A DNA stretch of 64,000 nucleotides from positions 521,802-585,801 of the forward strand of contig NW_003314337.1 of the NCBI RefSeq assembly GCF_000143415.4. The letters run 5' to 3'. The stretch's first letter is position 1; every line of letters begins with the position of its first letter. The notes beneath the pieces are model-generated. The model searched no databases and was not told the DNA's origin. It worked only from the letters and a program-made list of their open reading frames with translations. The position numbers and the translations under genes were made by a program. Source of the DNA: Selaginella moellendorffii (Eukaryota > Streptophyta > Lycopodiopsida > Selaginellales > Selaginellaceae). This document shows, in pieces, positions 1 through 10,151 of the stretch.

Positions 1-963
1 CCCTGGGGGGTTTGGTGAGCTCCAAAAGTATAGTAAGGGGGAGGACTGCAGTGGAGCCAGTTTGGCCAGGAAAGGCTAGTTTGGCCCAGGAAGGCCAGAC
101 CCAGTGTTGGGTGATGAACTGACCACTGGGAAGTCCAAGACTAGACTGAACACGGACCGACAAGCGGGGTAGCTTGGTGAAGTGTTCAAGAGCCGGCTCT
201 AGTTCCCCCGGGAGATCGACTGGCCGATGCTCCCAGTCCAAGTGTGGGTGGCACTACCTACTTGGATACCAAGCATGGCTCAATGGAACCTCGTTCTAAG
301 CCCATGGCTAGAGCACCCAAGGGTGGAAGGCGGGGAAAGTACTTAGGTGGCTCGCGTAAGGCCACGGTGTTCGGAAATGTCGTCCCAAAGGCCCAGACTG
401 TGGAAAGAAAGAGGAGTAGTCCTCTGGGGTGTGACCAAGGACACAGTCGTGTGGTGATGAAGTCCCAGAGGACCGTGGGACTTAGTGGTCAGGCCTGTGG
501 GCCTCGATCCAGTGGCAGTGTTGGCAAACACGGCCAAAGGCAAAAAGGGACTTAGTGGGGACTGACAGAGGGATATTGGGGAAGGCTGTTCCCTTTGTCA
601 GTGGGCATCCTAAGGATGCTAAGGAATGGATCTGGGATGACCACTCATGGATGGTTGGCCCAATCTTGGAGAGACAAGACTGTGTTGCAAGTGGTATTGG
701 ACTACCAGTGCAGCAAAGGTGATTGGGCATGGCCTTAGCGTAACAGGCTGCTATGTCGGTGGTACCTTTGAGTGTCAGTCATAGGATCGGACACATGGAG
801 CACTTGGACTAGGTGCAAGGGTTGAGTGGCATGGATGCCATTCTTGGGGCTAGCAAGTCCCAAGTCCTGAATTGGACTTATGGAGGTTGTGAATGAGACT
901 CCTCCAAATGGTCGGAGGTGTGGTTAAGTGACTAAAGTAGAATGGAAAAATTAGTCGCTTACA
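1..963 (+). mobile_element. LARD-A LTR, partial copy cut by window start
   Basis: This is the 3' part of the long terminal repeat seen complete at 52973-54683, in the same orientation, ending in the same TTAGTCGCTTACA terminus. The segment starts at the conserved CCCTGGGGGG/GTATAGTA core and lacks the GA-rich tandem block, which would lie left of the window. It abuts an inverted second copy with no spacer. Short open frames inside it are chance frames and are not annotated. Confidence 0.85.
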
Positions 964-2514
964 CATAGGTCCTATTTCGGACATGGGGACTTGCTAGCCC
1001 CAAGAATGGCATCTGTGCCATTCAACTGTTGCACTTGGTCCAAGTGCTACACGTATCTGGTCCCATGACCGACACCCAAAGGTACCATTGATATATCGGC
1101 CCGTTGCGCTAAGGCCATGCCCATTCACCTTTGCTACACTAGTGGTACAATACCACTTGCATCACAGTCCCGTCTCTCCAAAACTAGGCTATCCGTCCAC
1201 GAGTGGTGATCCCAGATCGACTCCTTAGCATCCTTAGGATGCCCACAGACATGGGGAATAGCCTTCCCCAATATCCCTTTATCAGTTTCTACCAAGTCCT
1301 TTTTTTATCCATGGCCATGTTTGCTAACACTACCACTAAATCAAGGCCCACAGGCCCGGCCACTAAGTCCTATCATCCTCTGGGACTTCCTCACCATATG
1401 ACCGTATCCTAAGTCACTATATTAGAGGATTACTCCTTCTCCTTTCCCCCGTTTGGGATTTCAGGACAACATTTTGGAACACCGTGGCCCTACGCAAGCC
1501 CCGTGGGTACTCTCCCCACCTTCCGCCTTTAGGTGCTCTAGCCATGGGCTTAGAGCGAGGTTCCGTTGAGCCACACTAGGTATCCAAGTAGGTAGTGCCA
1601 CCCACACGTGGACTAGGAGCATTGACCATTCGATCTCCCGGGGGAACTAGAGCCGGCTCTTGAACACTTCACTAAGCTACGCTATTTTTCGGTCCATATT
1701 CACTCTAGCTTTGGACTTCCCAGTGGTTATCCCATCACCCAACACCTAGGTACAGCCTTCCTGGGCTAAACTGACCTTTCTTAGCCAAACTAGCTCCACT
1801 AGAGTCCTCCCCCTACTATACTTTTGGAGCTCACCAAACCCCCTAGGGTCTGGGAGACGAACGCTTTGGGCTTTCACCCTCTCAGACTCGAACTCGGACT
1901 CGGACACGGACTTGGACTCGGACGCAGACTCGAACTCGGACTAGGACTCGGACTTGGACTCAGGCTTGGACTCGGTCTCAACCTCGGCCTCGGTACCGAT
2001 CTCGATCTCAGTCTCGGTCCCGGTCTTGGTCTCGGTCTCGACTTCGGACTCCATCTCAGGTCCTTCTCGGACTCCATCTCGAACTCCATCTCAGGTCCAT
2101 TTCAGACTCCATCTCAGGTCCATCTTAGACTCCATCTCGGGTCCATCTCAGACTCCATTTCGGGTCCATCTCGAACTCCATCTTGGGTCCATCTCGGACT
2201 CCATTTTGGGTCCATCTCAAACTCCATCTCGGGTCCATCTCGAACTCCATCTCAAGTCCATCTCAGACTCCATCTCGGTCCCCATCTCAAACTCCATCTT
2301 AGACTCCATCTTGGGTTCCTTTTTCAGAGACTCTCTTATGGCTCGCTTCATGCTTGTTCTTTGAGCACTCTATTAGGAGTTCCACTCCCACTCTCGACCT
2401 TTCAAGTCGGAGCTTTTAATCCAAACATGTTACACTCGTTTGGCTTTCACTTTGGCCACTACCACGTGGCACCCTTTTGGCTCCACTTTGGGGCTTAGGG
2501 ATTTGTGTCTCACA
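964..2514 (-). mobile_element. LARD-A LTR, inverted copy, truncated by about 83 bp
   Basis: On the minus strand this matches the LTR at 52973-54683. Its outer end (GTCTCACA at 2507-2514) is intact. The inner end starts at the LTR position equivalent to 41484, so about 83 bp of the terminus are missing. It carries a degenerate GA-rich 6/12-bp tandem block at roughly 1880-2310. It is visibly more diverged than the 41-54 kb copies. It interrupts a gypsy gag fragment that resumes at 2515. A target-site duplication cannot be checked because the other flank lies outside the window. Confidence 0.8.
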
Positions 2515-3250
2515 CCTTGCCCTTATCCTTGAACTCAAGTAGCAGTAACATCAACCTCTATTGGAACAAGATTATCTCCCACAGAAAGTGTAGTTGAAAG
2601 ACGTACAGCAAGAAGTGGAAGAGGCGATATCTCATATGTTATGCTAAGCGAAGGGCGTCATTAAGGGTGGCTAAAACAAGTGCATGCATAAGTCCTACAA
2701 GATCTTAACAAAGTGTTGGCCAAAACATCCCTAGCTTATCCGCTCTATCATATTTGGCTCCGCACGAAGCAAAAGTCTTTAGAAACAAACACCAAATTGT
2801 ATCACCAACTCAGAGGGCCTTTAATAAAGACAATGCAATTGTTGAAAGGCATCATCACAATTATTAACATGTTTGAATGCACATTTAAAGATATATGGGA
2901 GAATACACCAATCCCCACGAGTGGCTGCACTCAAACCATTATACCATTGCAATGCCATCCCTTGGAGATATATGGGGAAACTCATGCAAACGTTGAGTAT
3001 TATCCCAAGAATGATATATGGCAATCACTGTAAAGTGATTAAACCAATAGTACATATCATCCCCAAAATTCCCATGAAAGAACTCCGGCTGAACATGGGG
3101 ATTGGCACTAAGAACATGAGGGGTTGTGCCACGTGTCGTGAATGCTCCTATCAACTGAGTTTGGTTGTTCAATTGCAATCACATAGCATCAAGTAATTGC
3201 ACTAACTGTTACTCTAGAGTCAAAAGAGGAGGAGATTGCTACTTTGCCAT
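2515..3250 (-). pseudogene. Ty3/gypsy gag fragment
   Basis: The minus-strand sequence aligns along its length with the gag region at 35105-35850. It shares the stretch from QLNNQTQL through the RPEFF.GN.GDD.Y.WFNHFTV block and the later segment just before the arginine/glycine-rich tail. Stops and frameshifts break it. The presumed start ATG (3248-3250) is followed two codons later by TAG, where the 35.1-kb copy has CAG. It is cut at 2515 by the inserted LTR. Gag would form the virus-like particle core of the element; this copy cannot be functional. Confidence 0.75.
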
Positions 3251-3570
3251 GAAAATGAATGAAAAAAAAGGAGCAAAAGAAAAGAAATGAAAAAAGCTAA
3301 AAGAAAAGAAATGGAAAAAAAATTAGATTTAGACAATGCAAAAGTTAAATCTAAACTAAAATCCCAAATCCAAGCACTCCTCATGGACAATCAAAAGTGC
3401 CTTTTGTCTCCACTAATATGAATGTATAGAATATGGAAAGGAAATATAAAACCTAAGTTATATATAAAAGTGAGTGGTCCATATTGAAATCAATCTGATG
3501 GCTACTAAAATCCTATTATAGTATATGGCATCGTAATTGTATACTTGGACAGTATAAAGATAAAAAAATA
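3251..3570 (-). mobile_element. Gypsy leader and short LTR remnant
   Basis: Reading the minus strand, about 3417-3570 matches the short LTR at 34700-34874 (shared ACGATGCCATATACTA and GTGGAGA blocks), followed by an AT-rich leader like the one before the gag gene at 35105. Together with 2515-3250 this is the 5' end of a second gypsy copy. The remaining 3571-3692 is AT-rich with no feature seen. Confidence 0.6.
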
Positions 3571-3692
3571 AAGAAGAAAAAATAAAGAAGAATTTCTGTT
3601 ATCTAAGCTTTTTACTTATGTGTTTTATATTTTTAAATTTTTTTTCCAAATAAGCATATCTAGAATATTATATTATATTTTTATGAAAACAT

Positions 3693-4786
3693 CTAAGCCC
3701 AGATAGCAATCACCGACATTGCTCCAGCTCCTAAGACCAAAAACAAATATCCTAAACTGTAATGTCTCCAAGATTGTTGCAAGAACTCCTTACTCATGAA
3801 ATGAGAGGCAAGTAAGTCAACCAAAGCCATGTAGATAAGAATTCCAGCGGACATAGAGTCAAACACTCCCTCCACAATCAAAGCCTTGGGATCATTTTCG
3901 TTATATCTCGAAGAAATAATCATCCCAATACCAATCCCACCGGGGGTCGTGATAGTGAAGAACAAAGCCATGAGCAGCTTGGAAACGACCTTAAAGCTTC
4001 CCTGCATTGCAAGGCTGAATCTATCAAAACTTTACCACAGTAATGCCAATCTTACCAAGGAAATGCATCCACCAAGTGCTAATCCCTCGAAAAACTGATG
4101 GAACACAAGGGCCCCAACCAAAGGACGAATAGTACATGGACTATTCGAAGTTCCCATAGCGATTCCAATTATCACCGAATGTGCGAGGATCCCAAACTCT
4201 AGCACCTTTGCAAAGTCAAAACCTCAAAATCTAGATCACACCGAAAGGCTAGAAGTTCTACACTTACCTGAGCCACAACTTTGTTTTTTATAGTTGTTGT
4301 TGGCGACCCGGCACTGGCTTCAAGCTCCTGCGAATCGTGGACCTTGGAGACCTCTGCGCTATGATCGTTGGAAGGATGAGCGTGGACATGGTGTGGATGA
4401 TCTGCATGATCGCCCATGGACGATGTCTCCCCCTCCCTGCGAGTGTAATAGCCCAGTGCCATGGAATCCACGAACAAAACCAGCATGGAAGTGGTCATGG
4501 CGATGAATCCCGGGAAGGGGAACTTCTCCCATGGATGCTCCGACAGGCATGGATTGGTGAGCGCCGCAAACGCGTCCGGGAGTATGTGCACGAAACCGGT
4601 GGAGAGGATCACGCCGGCCGCGAAGCACTGCCCCGCGAAGAACACTCTTGTGCGATTGAAGCTCTTGAACACCAGCGGGATCGCGACACCTAGCAAGGAG
4701 CTGACGAGGATCGCGGCGATCCCCGCGATCTTGAGGTGCAGGGCTTCGTCCTTGTTGATGCATGATTCATCGCTGGAGCAATCCAT
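3693..4786 (-). CDS. ZIP-family zinc/iron transporter
   Basis: A plasma- or organelle-membrane divalent metal importer of the ZIP (ZRT/IRT-like) family. Three exons read 4786-4268, 4205-4056 and 4001-3693, with 62- and 54-nt introns, giving about 325 residues, normal for the family. Exon 1 holds the N-terminus, the first three membrane segments ([19 protein letters not shown]) and a cytoplasmic loop rich in histidine ([17 protein letters not shown]), the usual metal-binding loop. Exon 2 carries the transmembrane-IV signature [10 protein letters not shown] and the TM V motif [11 protein letters not shown], whose His and Glu form the transport metal site. Exon 3 gives TM VI-VIII, ending in WA. 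The ATG at 4786 is the only sensible start. The gene looks intact. Its ion preference cannot be read from sequence. Confidence 0.9.
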
Positions 4787-5103
4787 TCAAAGGTGAAAAG
4801 CAAAAAACGAGGAAAAGATCGATCCCTATGATCACTACATCGATTATAAGTAGAAGAGATCGATCGCTAGGATCAAGACATCGATCAAAAGTGGCAGGCT
4901 AGATGAGAAAAGAAGAGTCAAGAAACGCTACCGTTCGATCGCTACGTGCAAGAATGTGATTAGATCTATTTATTAGGAGCCAAGATTGTCAAGAGACTAG
5001 AGATGTCGACATTGCCTATAATTTATGGAAACCAAAGGCGTGGAAATACTCACGGATGTCAACATTGTTCTTCTTTTATACCATGGTAAAAGATTCCTAG
5101 TTT
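4787..5103. other. Intergenic, ZIP upstream region
   Basis: About 320 bp with no open frame of interest. It contains several GATCGATC-type repeats near 4815-4870 and should hold the promoter of the minus-strand ZIP gene. No clear TATA box was picked out. Confidence 0.5.
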
Positions 5104-6439
5104 TTATCTGGAGGGCTTTGCTACTCCCCTATAGATGGACTTGTCTACGGGCTTGCCCTCCGCAAGAGAGGTGTGTTTAAAGACGCGCTTGAGGAGGTCG
5201 GGATTAACTTCGAACTTCTCGGCTATGGCTTCCACGCTTAGTTGCTTCACTGCTCCCTCGGCTTGGCCATGGTGGAGGAGGAAGGCCTGCTTCAGCTGGA
5301 GGATGTTGAGCTTGCCTGGCACGATCCGGCCCTCCCTGTCGGCAGTGTCGACTTTGGATCGGCTCAGCGGCGCGGGGGTCCCGAATGGCTGCGGTGATGA
5401 TGCTCTTGGGACCTGGAAGGAAAGCCAAAACTTTGTTTTGAGTGACAAGTCCTAGAGCCGAAGCAAAGAGCCCGGAGAGAGCTCGCGGTTGTAGAGGTTT
5501 CGAGCAAAGAAACGCTGGGAACTATGCTGTAACATCGTTTAAGAGATTTGTTGCAAAGAAATGCTGGAAAGTAGATGAAGTTTGGATGATCTAGCTACTG
5601 TGGGAATGCTGGAAACTACATGAAGTTTGGACGATTTAGCTACGGTGTAAGTGCTGGAAACTAGATGAACTTTGAACGATCTGAAAATGCCGGAAACTAG
5701 ATGAAACTAGATGAAGTTTGGACGATCTAGCTATTGCGTAAGTGCTGGAAACTAGATGAAGTTTGAACAATCTAGCTACTGTGGAAATGCTGGAGGTACG
5801 CTGGAAACTAGATGAGAAGTCACTGAGGGTTCGAGAGGAAAAAAAATGATAGGACCAAGAACACGTACCTCTCCTCCAGGTCCAACGTTCTCGGTCCTGG
5901 ATACCACTTGTCCAGCGGCTTTCTGGACCATATACTTGTAAGTGCGATCGCTCTGGTCCCATTCTCGATCAAACGATTCTCGCTCAACCGGTTTGTGACC
6001 AGGAAAGGGCTCTACGAAGAACACAAGCAAAAAATTTTATCATAGAGAATGCAGGATCCATGGACGAAACTTACGATCGTATGATTTATCGAATGGAGGA
6101 TCCGGGCGATAATCGGTCTCCTTCTCCTGCTGTGCTCGCAGCCGCGCCTTCGCATCCGGGGCTGCTCTCACACTTCTCAATCGCAAGATTCTAGCCACAT
6201 GGAATCGAAATCTTACCTGGCTTTGGATTGCCATACAATTCTTTCGCCTTGGCGGCCCATCGCGCCTCGGTCTCAAGCTGCTCCTTCGTCTTCACCCTGC
6301 GAACGCCCGCCGAGTAGAGCCGAATCGGCCGATCTTCGTCCTCCGCCGCCACGGCCTTGCGCGCGGCATCGCTCGGCGCGCTCTTCTCCTCCGCAAACCT
6401 CGCCGCCGCTCCTCTTGCCCTGCGAAGAGCTTGCCCCAT
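5104..6439 (-). CDS. NDUFAF4-like mitochondrial complex I assembly protein (tentative)
   Basis: Four exons, 6439-6217, 6164-6075, 6011-5869 and 5412-5104, join in frame to a protein of about 254 residues. The last exon has the block GKLNILQLKQAFLLHHG followed by LSVEAIAEKFEVNPDLLKRVF, which resembles the C-terminal GKISIVEALTLLNNHK / TAEKI..EYQL pattern of animal NDUFAF4. The N-terminus starts MGQALRR, basic and Met-Gly like that family. NDUFAF4 helps assemble respiratory complex I on the mitochondrial inner membrane; applying that role here is inference. The ATG at 6439 is chosen because no other ATG lies upstream in frame. The third intron (5413-5868) is long for this genome and filled with a tandem repeat. 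Confidence 0.55.
5545..5815. repeat. Intronic tandem repeat, unit about 50 bp
   Basis: Five to six imperfect copies of a unit built on CTGGAAACTAGATGAAGTTT followed by GGACGATCTAGCTACTGTG fill most of the 456-nt third intron of the NDUFAF4-like gene. Unit length varies by small internal deletions. It is expanded satellite-like intron sequence with no coding meaning. Confidence 0.8.
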
Positions 6440-6672
6440 TAAGAAAGAGCATCTCTCCAAGCATATACCCTTAAATGTTGGGAGTTATACGTGGCAAAAT
6501 GTAAGCTTCAAAATGGACGGACTGGATGTGCTTTCCACGTGGCACATTGTACGGGGCACATTCTAGGTTAGCATCTTTTGAAGCATATACTTTCGTTAAA
6601 ATAAAATGGACGGACCAGATTACTCATGACTCCTCGCATCTCTCCTGGAGCGAAAGCTTTGGAGATTTGGCG

Positions 6673-7327
6673 ATGGAGGAAAAGGAGCAAGAAGAAGCCC
6701 CAGCTGAGGAGGAGGAGGAGAAAGCTCCCGTGATCGTGGAGGTGAAGAAGAAGAAGCCCCACGAATTCTCGCAGACCAAGGTGTTTGTTTTCTTGCCCCT
6801 ATAGAATTGCCGCGCTGAGAAGCTTAATGCTCGCTCGCGCGCTCGCAGTATCACGTCGAGGAGACCGTGAAGAAGATCTCGTCGCACAGAGGTTGGTTCC
6901 AAGATCTTTGGAAGATCAAGAGCTCCACTGGCTGACTTTGATCTTTTCTCCACAGGAATTCTCGGAACGATCGTCACAGACAGCCTTGGAATTCCTATCA
7001 CGAGCACGATGGACGACCAAACCACTGCTCGGGTAATGTCTGGAAAAAGGAAAAGAAAAACACGCCTTTGATCCCTCCAATCATGTAAAACTTTTGTTAC
7101 CAGTATTCCTCGTACATGGTTCCACTCGCGACCAAAGCCAAAGATTTGATCCACGACATCGAATCCAAGGTTCGCAGATTTTCTAGCTCCGATTTACTGC
7201 CATCAAAATCTTTACTTCTTAGCTCCAGGATCAAGTGAGGCTTTTGAGAGTACGTACCAAGGTTCACGAGATTGTAGTCGTCCCAGATGGAGAATTCTAT
7301 GTTATTGTCGTCCAGCTGACCAAATGA
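6673..7327 (+). CDS. DYNLRB: Dynein light chain, roadblock/LC7 type
   Basis: A roadblock-type light chain, a small dimeric subunit bound to dynein intermediate chains. Five exons (6673-6780, 6849-6891, 6956-7032, 7104-7169, 7223-7327) with 53-71-nt introns join to about 132 residues. The core shows the family hallmarks: GILGTIVTDSLGIPI, then TSTMDD and TARYSSYM, and near the end LRVRTKVHEIVVVPDGEFYVIV. The canonical protein is about 96 residues; here about 35 extra N-terminal residues are very rich in glutamate (EEKEQEEAPAEEEEEK). The gene is divergent from the NDUFAF4-like gene, with starts about 230 bp apart. Seed plants without motile sperm lack dyneins, so its presence fits a lycophyte. 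Confidence 0.88.
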
Positions 7328-7387
7328 AAGAAAAGAAAAAAAGAAAGAGAAAGGAAAGAGGGCGAATCAATCGATACCAATTTTTTG

Positions 7388-7731
7388 TTACTCGTTCTTC
7401 TTGATCTCTGGGCTTGATTGGAGAGCCTCGACGCTGGCTCTAGCTCGAGAAACAAACTCTGGATCGGGCTTTGGCTCCGTGCTCGTCGGAGGCTCTCGCA
7501 TGGCCGATAGAATGTAGAAGGCAATCACGACATTGACGGAGACAACCGCCAGTAATCCACAAACGATGGTTTGCACTTCCGGTGAAAGACTGGAAAATCC
7601 TGGAGCCAATCTCTTAGAAAATGAATCGATCTCGCCATACCTGGGAGGAGATCGCGCTTGTAAGCCTGGAGAATGAGCAGCGGCGCCGTCCACATGAACA
7701 CCGACGCGATAGCGAATTTCACGAGCGCCAT
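7388..7731 (-). CDS. VMA21: V-ATPase assembly protein VMA21
   Basis: A small ER membrane chaperone for assembly of the V-ATPase membrane sector. Two exons, 7731-7641 and 7599-7388, with a 41-nt intron, give about 100 residues. The 3' splice site TTGGCTCCAG is chosen because it restores the family motif DLLPGFSSLSPE between the two helices. Membrane segment 1 is around residues 4-22 (FAIASVFMWTAPLLIL), segment 2 around TIVCGLLAVVSVNVVIAFYI. The tail KPDPEF matches plant homologues. It shares a 99-bp divergent promoter with CXIP4. Confidence 0.88.
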
Positions 7732-7830
7732 TAAAACAAGGCGAAGAACCCTAAACGAAGAACCCTAAAGCATATTCTTTTCATTTCCCTTGCTAGGGTT
7801 TGTTGCGGAGCGAAGGAAGAGCGGATCAAG
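7732..7830. promoter_or_regulatory. Divergent VMA21/CXIP4 promoter with three telo boxes
   Basis: Only 99 bp separate the two start codons. The interval contains AACCCTAAA at 7748-7756 and 7761-7769 and the reverse form TAGGGTTT at 7794-7801. Telo boxes of this kind are known in promoters of plant growth and translation genes. Part of the interval must also be 5' UTR for both genes. Confidence 0.65.
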
Positions 7831-8649
7831 ATGCCGGCCACCGCGGGGCGAGTTCGCATGCCCGCCAACAATCGCGTGCACAGCAGCGCGGCGCTACAGA
7901 CTCACGGGATTTGGCAGAGCGCAATCGGGTATGATCCCTACGCCCCGGATCGCAAGGACCCCTCTGGCGGGGAGAGGGCGGCGCCGGTGCCGGCAGGAGA
8001 GAATGCCTACGATAGCTTCCAGGGATTGCTGGCGCTTGCGAAGATCCAGAGCGGTCAGGTTTCCAGCAGCGACGAGCCCCGCGGCGCCTGCCGGCGATGC
8101 AAGCGAGTTGGGCATCTACCATTCCAGTGTAGGAATTTCCTCGCGGTGGCCAAGGAGGACGTGGGCAATGGGGCCGTGGCGGTGGAGGGCAACACCAAGG
8201 GCGGAAAGCGCGAAGAGACTCATCCGGGGACCGACTCCGACAAGGGTAGTGACTCCGACGACGATAGCGACTCGGACAGTGATGTGGATTCGGAGATGGA
8301 GAGGGCGATCGCGAAGAAGATGTCATCCTCGTCCCGGAAGAAGAAGCGCTACTCCTCGGAGGAGAAGGACGATAGCTTGAGCAGTGACGATTCGGAGGGT
8401 GATAGGAAGCGCAAGAGACACCATAGCCATCGCAGCAAGAGCAGGAAATCCAGCTCCAAGAGGAGCCGGAGGGACTACACGTCGACTGATGACGACGAGA
8501 GCTCCCGGGAGAGGAGGAAGCGCCATCACCGCAGCAAGAAATCGTCATCGTCGTCGAGCAAGAGGAGCCGCAAGGACCACTCGCGAAAGAAGGAGAGGGA
8601 CAAGAAGCGATCATCCAAGTCGAGGAGATCGCCCGAGGCTAGCGGTTGA
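7831..8649 (+). CDS. CXIP4: CAX-interacting protein 4 (CXIP4), zinc-knuckle nuclear protein
   Basis: The N-terminus MPATAGRVRMPANNRVHSS, with QTHGIWQSAIGYDPYAP and the FQGLLALA motif, is almost unchanged across plants in CXIP4. A CCHC zinc knuckle follows (CRRCKRVGHLPFQC, residues about 91-104). The rest is an acidic/serine stretch and a long lysine/arginine/serine-rich tail resembling splicing-linked RS proteins, suggesting a nuclear RNA role. Arabidopsis CXIP4 was found as an activator of the CAX1 Ca2+/H+ antiporter. One uninterrupted coding exon of 272 residues. A likely 3' UTR intron lies at 8682-8760 (GTGAGT ... TTGCAG), only about 32 nt after the stop. The tail is shorter than in Arabidopsis. 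Confidence 0.93.
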   Translation: MPATAGRVRMPANNRVHSSAALQTHGIWQSAIGYDPYAPDRKDPSGGERAAPVPAGENAYDSFQGLLALAKIQSGQVSSSDEPRGACRRCKRVGHLPFQCRNFLAVAKEDVGNGAVAVEGNTKGGKREETHPGTDSDKGSDSDDDSDSDSDVDSEMERAIAKKMSSSSRKKKRYSSEEKDDSLSSDDSEGDRKRKRHHSHRSKSRKSSSKRSRRDYTSTDDDESSRERRKRHHRSKKSSSSSSKRSRKDHSRKKERDKKRSSKSRRSPEASG

Positions 8650-9041
8650 CGAACTAAAGTGGGATTTCACGGATCTCCCAAGTGAGTGCTTTCAGCTTTT
8701 TAAATTCCCTTTTGTCTTGTTTTGCTACATCAAGCTCCTCTTGCCTTGGTTGTCTTGCAGCTTTCCACCATCCAACTTGACAGGAATTTATAAGCGTCGA
8801 TCCAGAGGCTCGACGTTCATGTACTATGGATGAACCAAGAAAGAAAAAAGATACGGAAGCAAGCACTGTTCTTCAGTATAGATGTACTTTCGGTGAAAAC
8901 TTTCGGTGAAAAATAGCTATTGTAAAAGTGTGGAATCGCAGAAACTATTGACAGTTTTTCCTTTGAAGCGATCCTCGATTAAAAAATACCAACACTTGGC
9001 TCTTCCTTGATCAGCCACGTGGACGTAATTAGGGTTCTTCG

Positions 9042-10151
9042 TCAAGCTCTGGCCAAGAATGTGGGCTCGTAGGTGAGCCCGCTGAGCATGTCCTTGAATC
9101 TCCCGCAGTGCTCGGGCAGCCAGTGCCACTTCTTTTGCGATACATCGTACATGAGCGTCCTCCACCGGCACCAGCTATTGAAGCACACGGAATCCAGGCC
9201 GCGCGGCCGCTGGAGCGCCATGAAATAGGACACGCACTTGCAGAATTCCTGGAGGACGGGATCGCTGTTGGCGATGGCGTCCTTCCAGTGGCACGATTGC
9301 GCGTCGAATTCCCAGATCCGGACCCTCTTGCTAGCCGCGGCGCCGGTGATCTTGGCGGCCATGACCAATCGGCCGCGGCACACGAGCAGCGAGGCGCTGG
9401 CGAGGTTGGGGATGGCCAGCGCCGGTAGCTGCTGCGCGTGATCGAGCGTGATCCAGGAACGCTTGCCCATGTCGTAGGCGACGAGCTTGTAAGGCGGCAC
9501 TGAGAGGCAGTAGAAGAAGCCATCGCTCCAGACCGCGCGCATCCCGGAGAAATCCTGGAACGCGTCCAGCCGCGCCGAGGATTGGCACTCCCACCCGCCG
9601 CTGGCGGAGTCGTAGATCTCGGTGATGAGCTCCTGCGAGGAGGAGCTCGCAACCCCAGCGACGAGGATCTTGTACGAGTTCCAGCCCGATTCCATCATCC
9701 CCATCACGTAGATGAGCGTGATCCGGGAGAGGCCCGGGAGGATGCGGCACGATTTTGTGAGGGGATTGCAAACGAGGAGGAGTGGAGGCGAGCCCTTCTT
9801 CTTCTTCTGGGAGCTCAAGAACAAGAGGCCTCCCGCGGAGGCGACAATGCACGTCAGATCTAGGGCGTGGTCGGAGGGATTGACGGCCGGGATGTCGTGC
9901 CAGGTGCCCAGGGCGGGGCTGTAGGCACGGAATTTGTGGTCGCGGAACATGAGGAACCAGGGGATTGGGGCGGCGATGCGCGCCCAGTGCTGGAGGAAGG
10001 GCGGGGAGAGGAGGATCGATCGCCAGGTGTGGCACACGGCGCGGCAGCGAGTGATTGCGGCGATTGGGAGGAGCGCGAAGATCTTCTCGTGGAGCTCCGA
10101 TGGAAGATGGAGCCATTTGTTGTGGGGGAGAAGTGGCTTCTTGTTCTCCAT
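9042..10151 (-). CDS. F-box protein with kelch-like C-terminal region
   Basis: A single-exon gene of about 369 residues starting at ATG 10151 (MENKKPLLP). Residues about 13-55 form an F-box (WLHLPSELHEKIFALLPIAA then CRAVCHTWRSIL), which binds SKP1 in SCF ubiquitin ligases. The rest has repeated beta-propeller-like segments (AYSPALGTWHDIP, EIYDSASGGWECQ, VAYDMGKRSWITL, WEFDAQSCHWKDA, MYDVSQKKWHWLP) spaced like degenerate kelch repeats. The substrate is unknown. G+C-rich, intron-less, intact. Confidence 0.85.
   Translation of the reverse strand: MENKKPLLPHNKWLHLPSELHEKIFALLPIAAITRCRAVCHTWRSILLSPPFLQHWARIAAPIPWFLMFRDHKFRAYSPALGTWHDIPAVNPSDHALDLTCIVASAGGLLFLSSQKKKKGSPPLLLVCNPLTKSCRILPGLSRITLIYVMGMMESGWNSYKILVAGVASSSSQELITEIYDSASGGWECQSSARLDAFQDFSGMRAVWSDGFFYCLSVPPYKLVAYDMGKRSWITLDHAQQLPALAIPNLASASLLVCRGRLVMAAKITGAAASKRVRIWEFDAQSCHWKDAIANSDPVLQEFCKCVSYFMALQRPRGLDSVCFNSWCRWRTLMYDVSQKKWHWLPEHCGRFKDMLSGLTYEPTFLARA

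Noticed and set aside
1203-1412. Short frames within LTR sequence (also 41458-42049, 47249-47877 and 54036-54436)
   Set aside because: They recur only because the LTR recurs, show no retroelement domain, and lie upstream of or within LTR control sequence.
7826-8614. 262-residue serine-rich frame antisense to CXIP4
   Set aside because: Shadow of the Arg/Ser/Lys-rich sense coding region; it has no independent domain.
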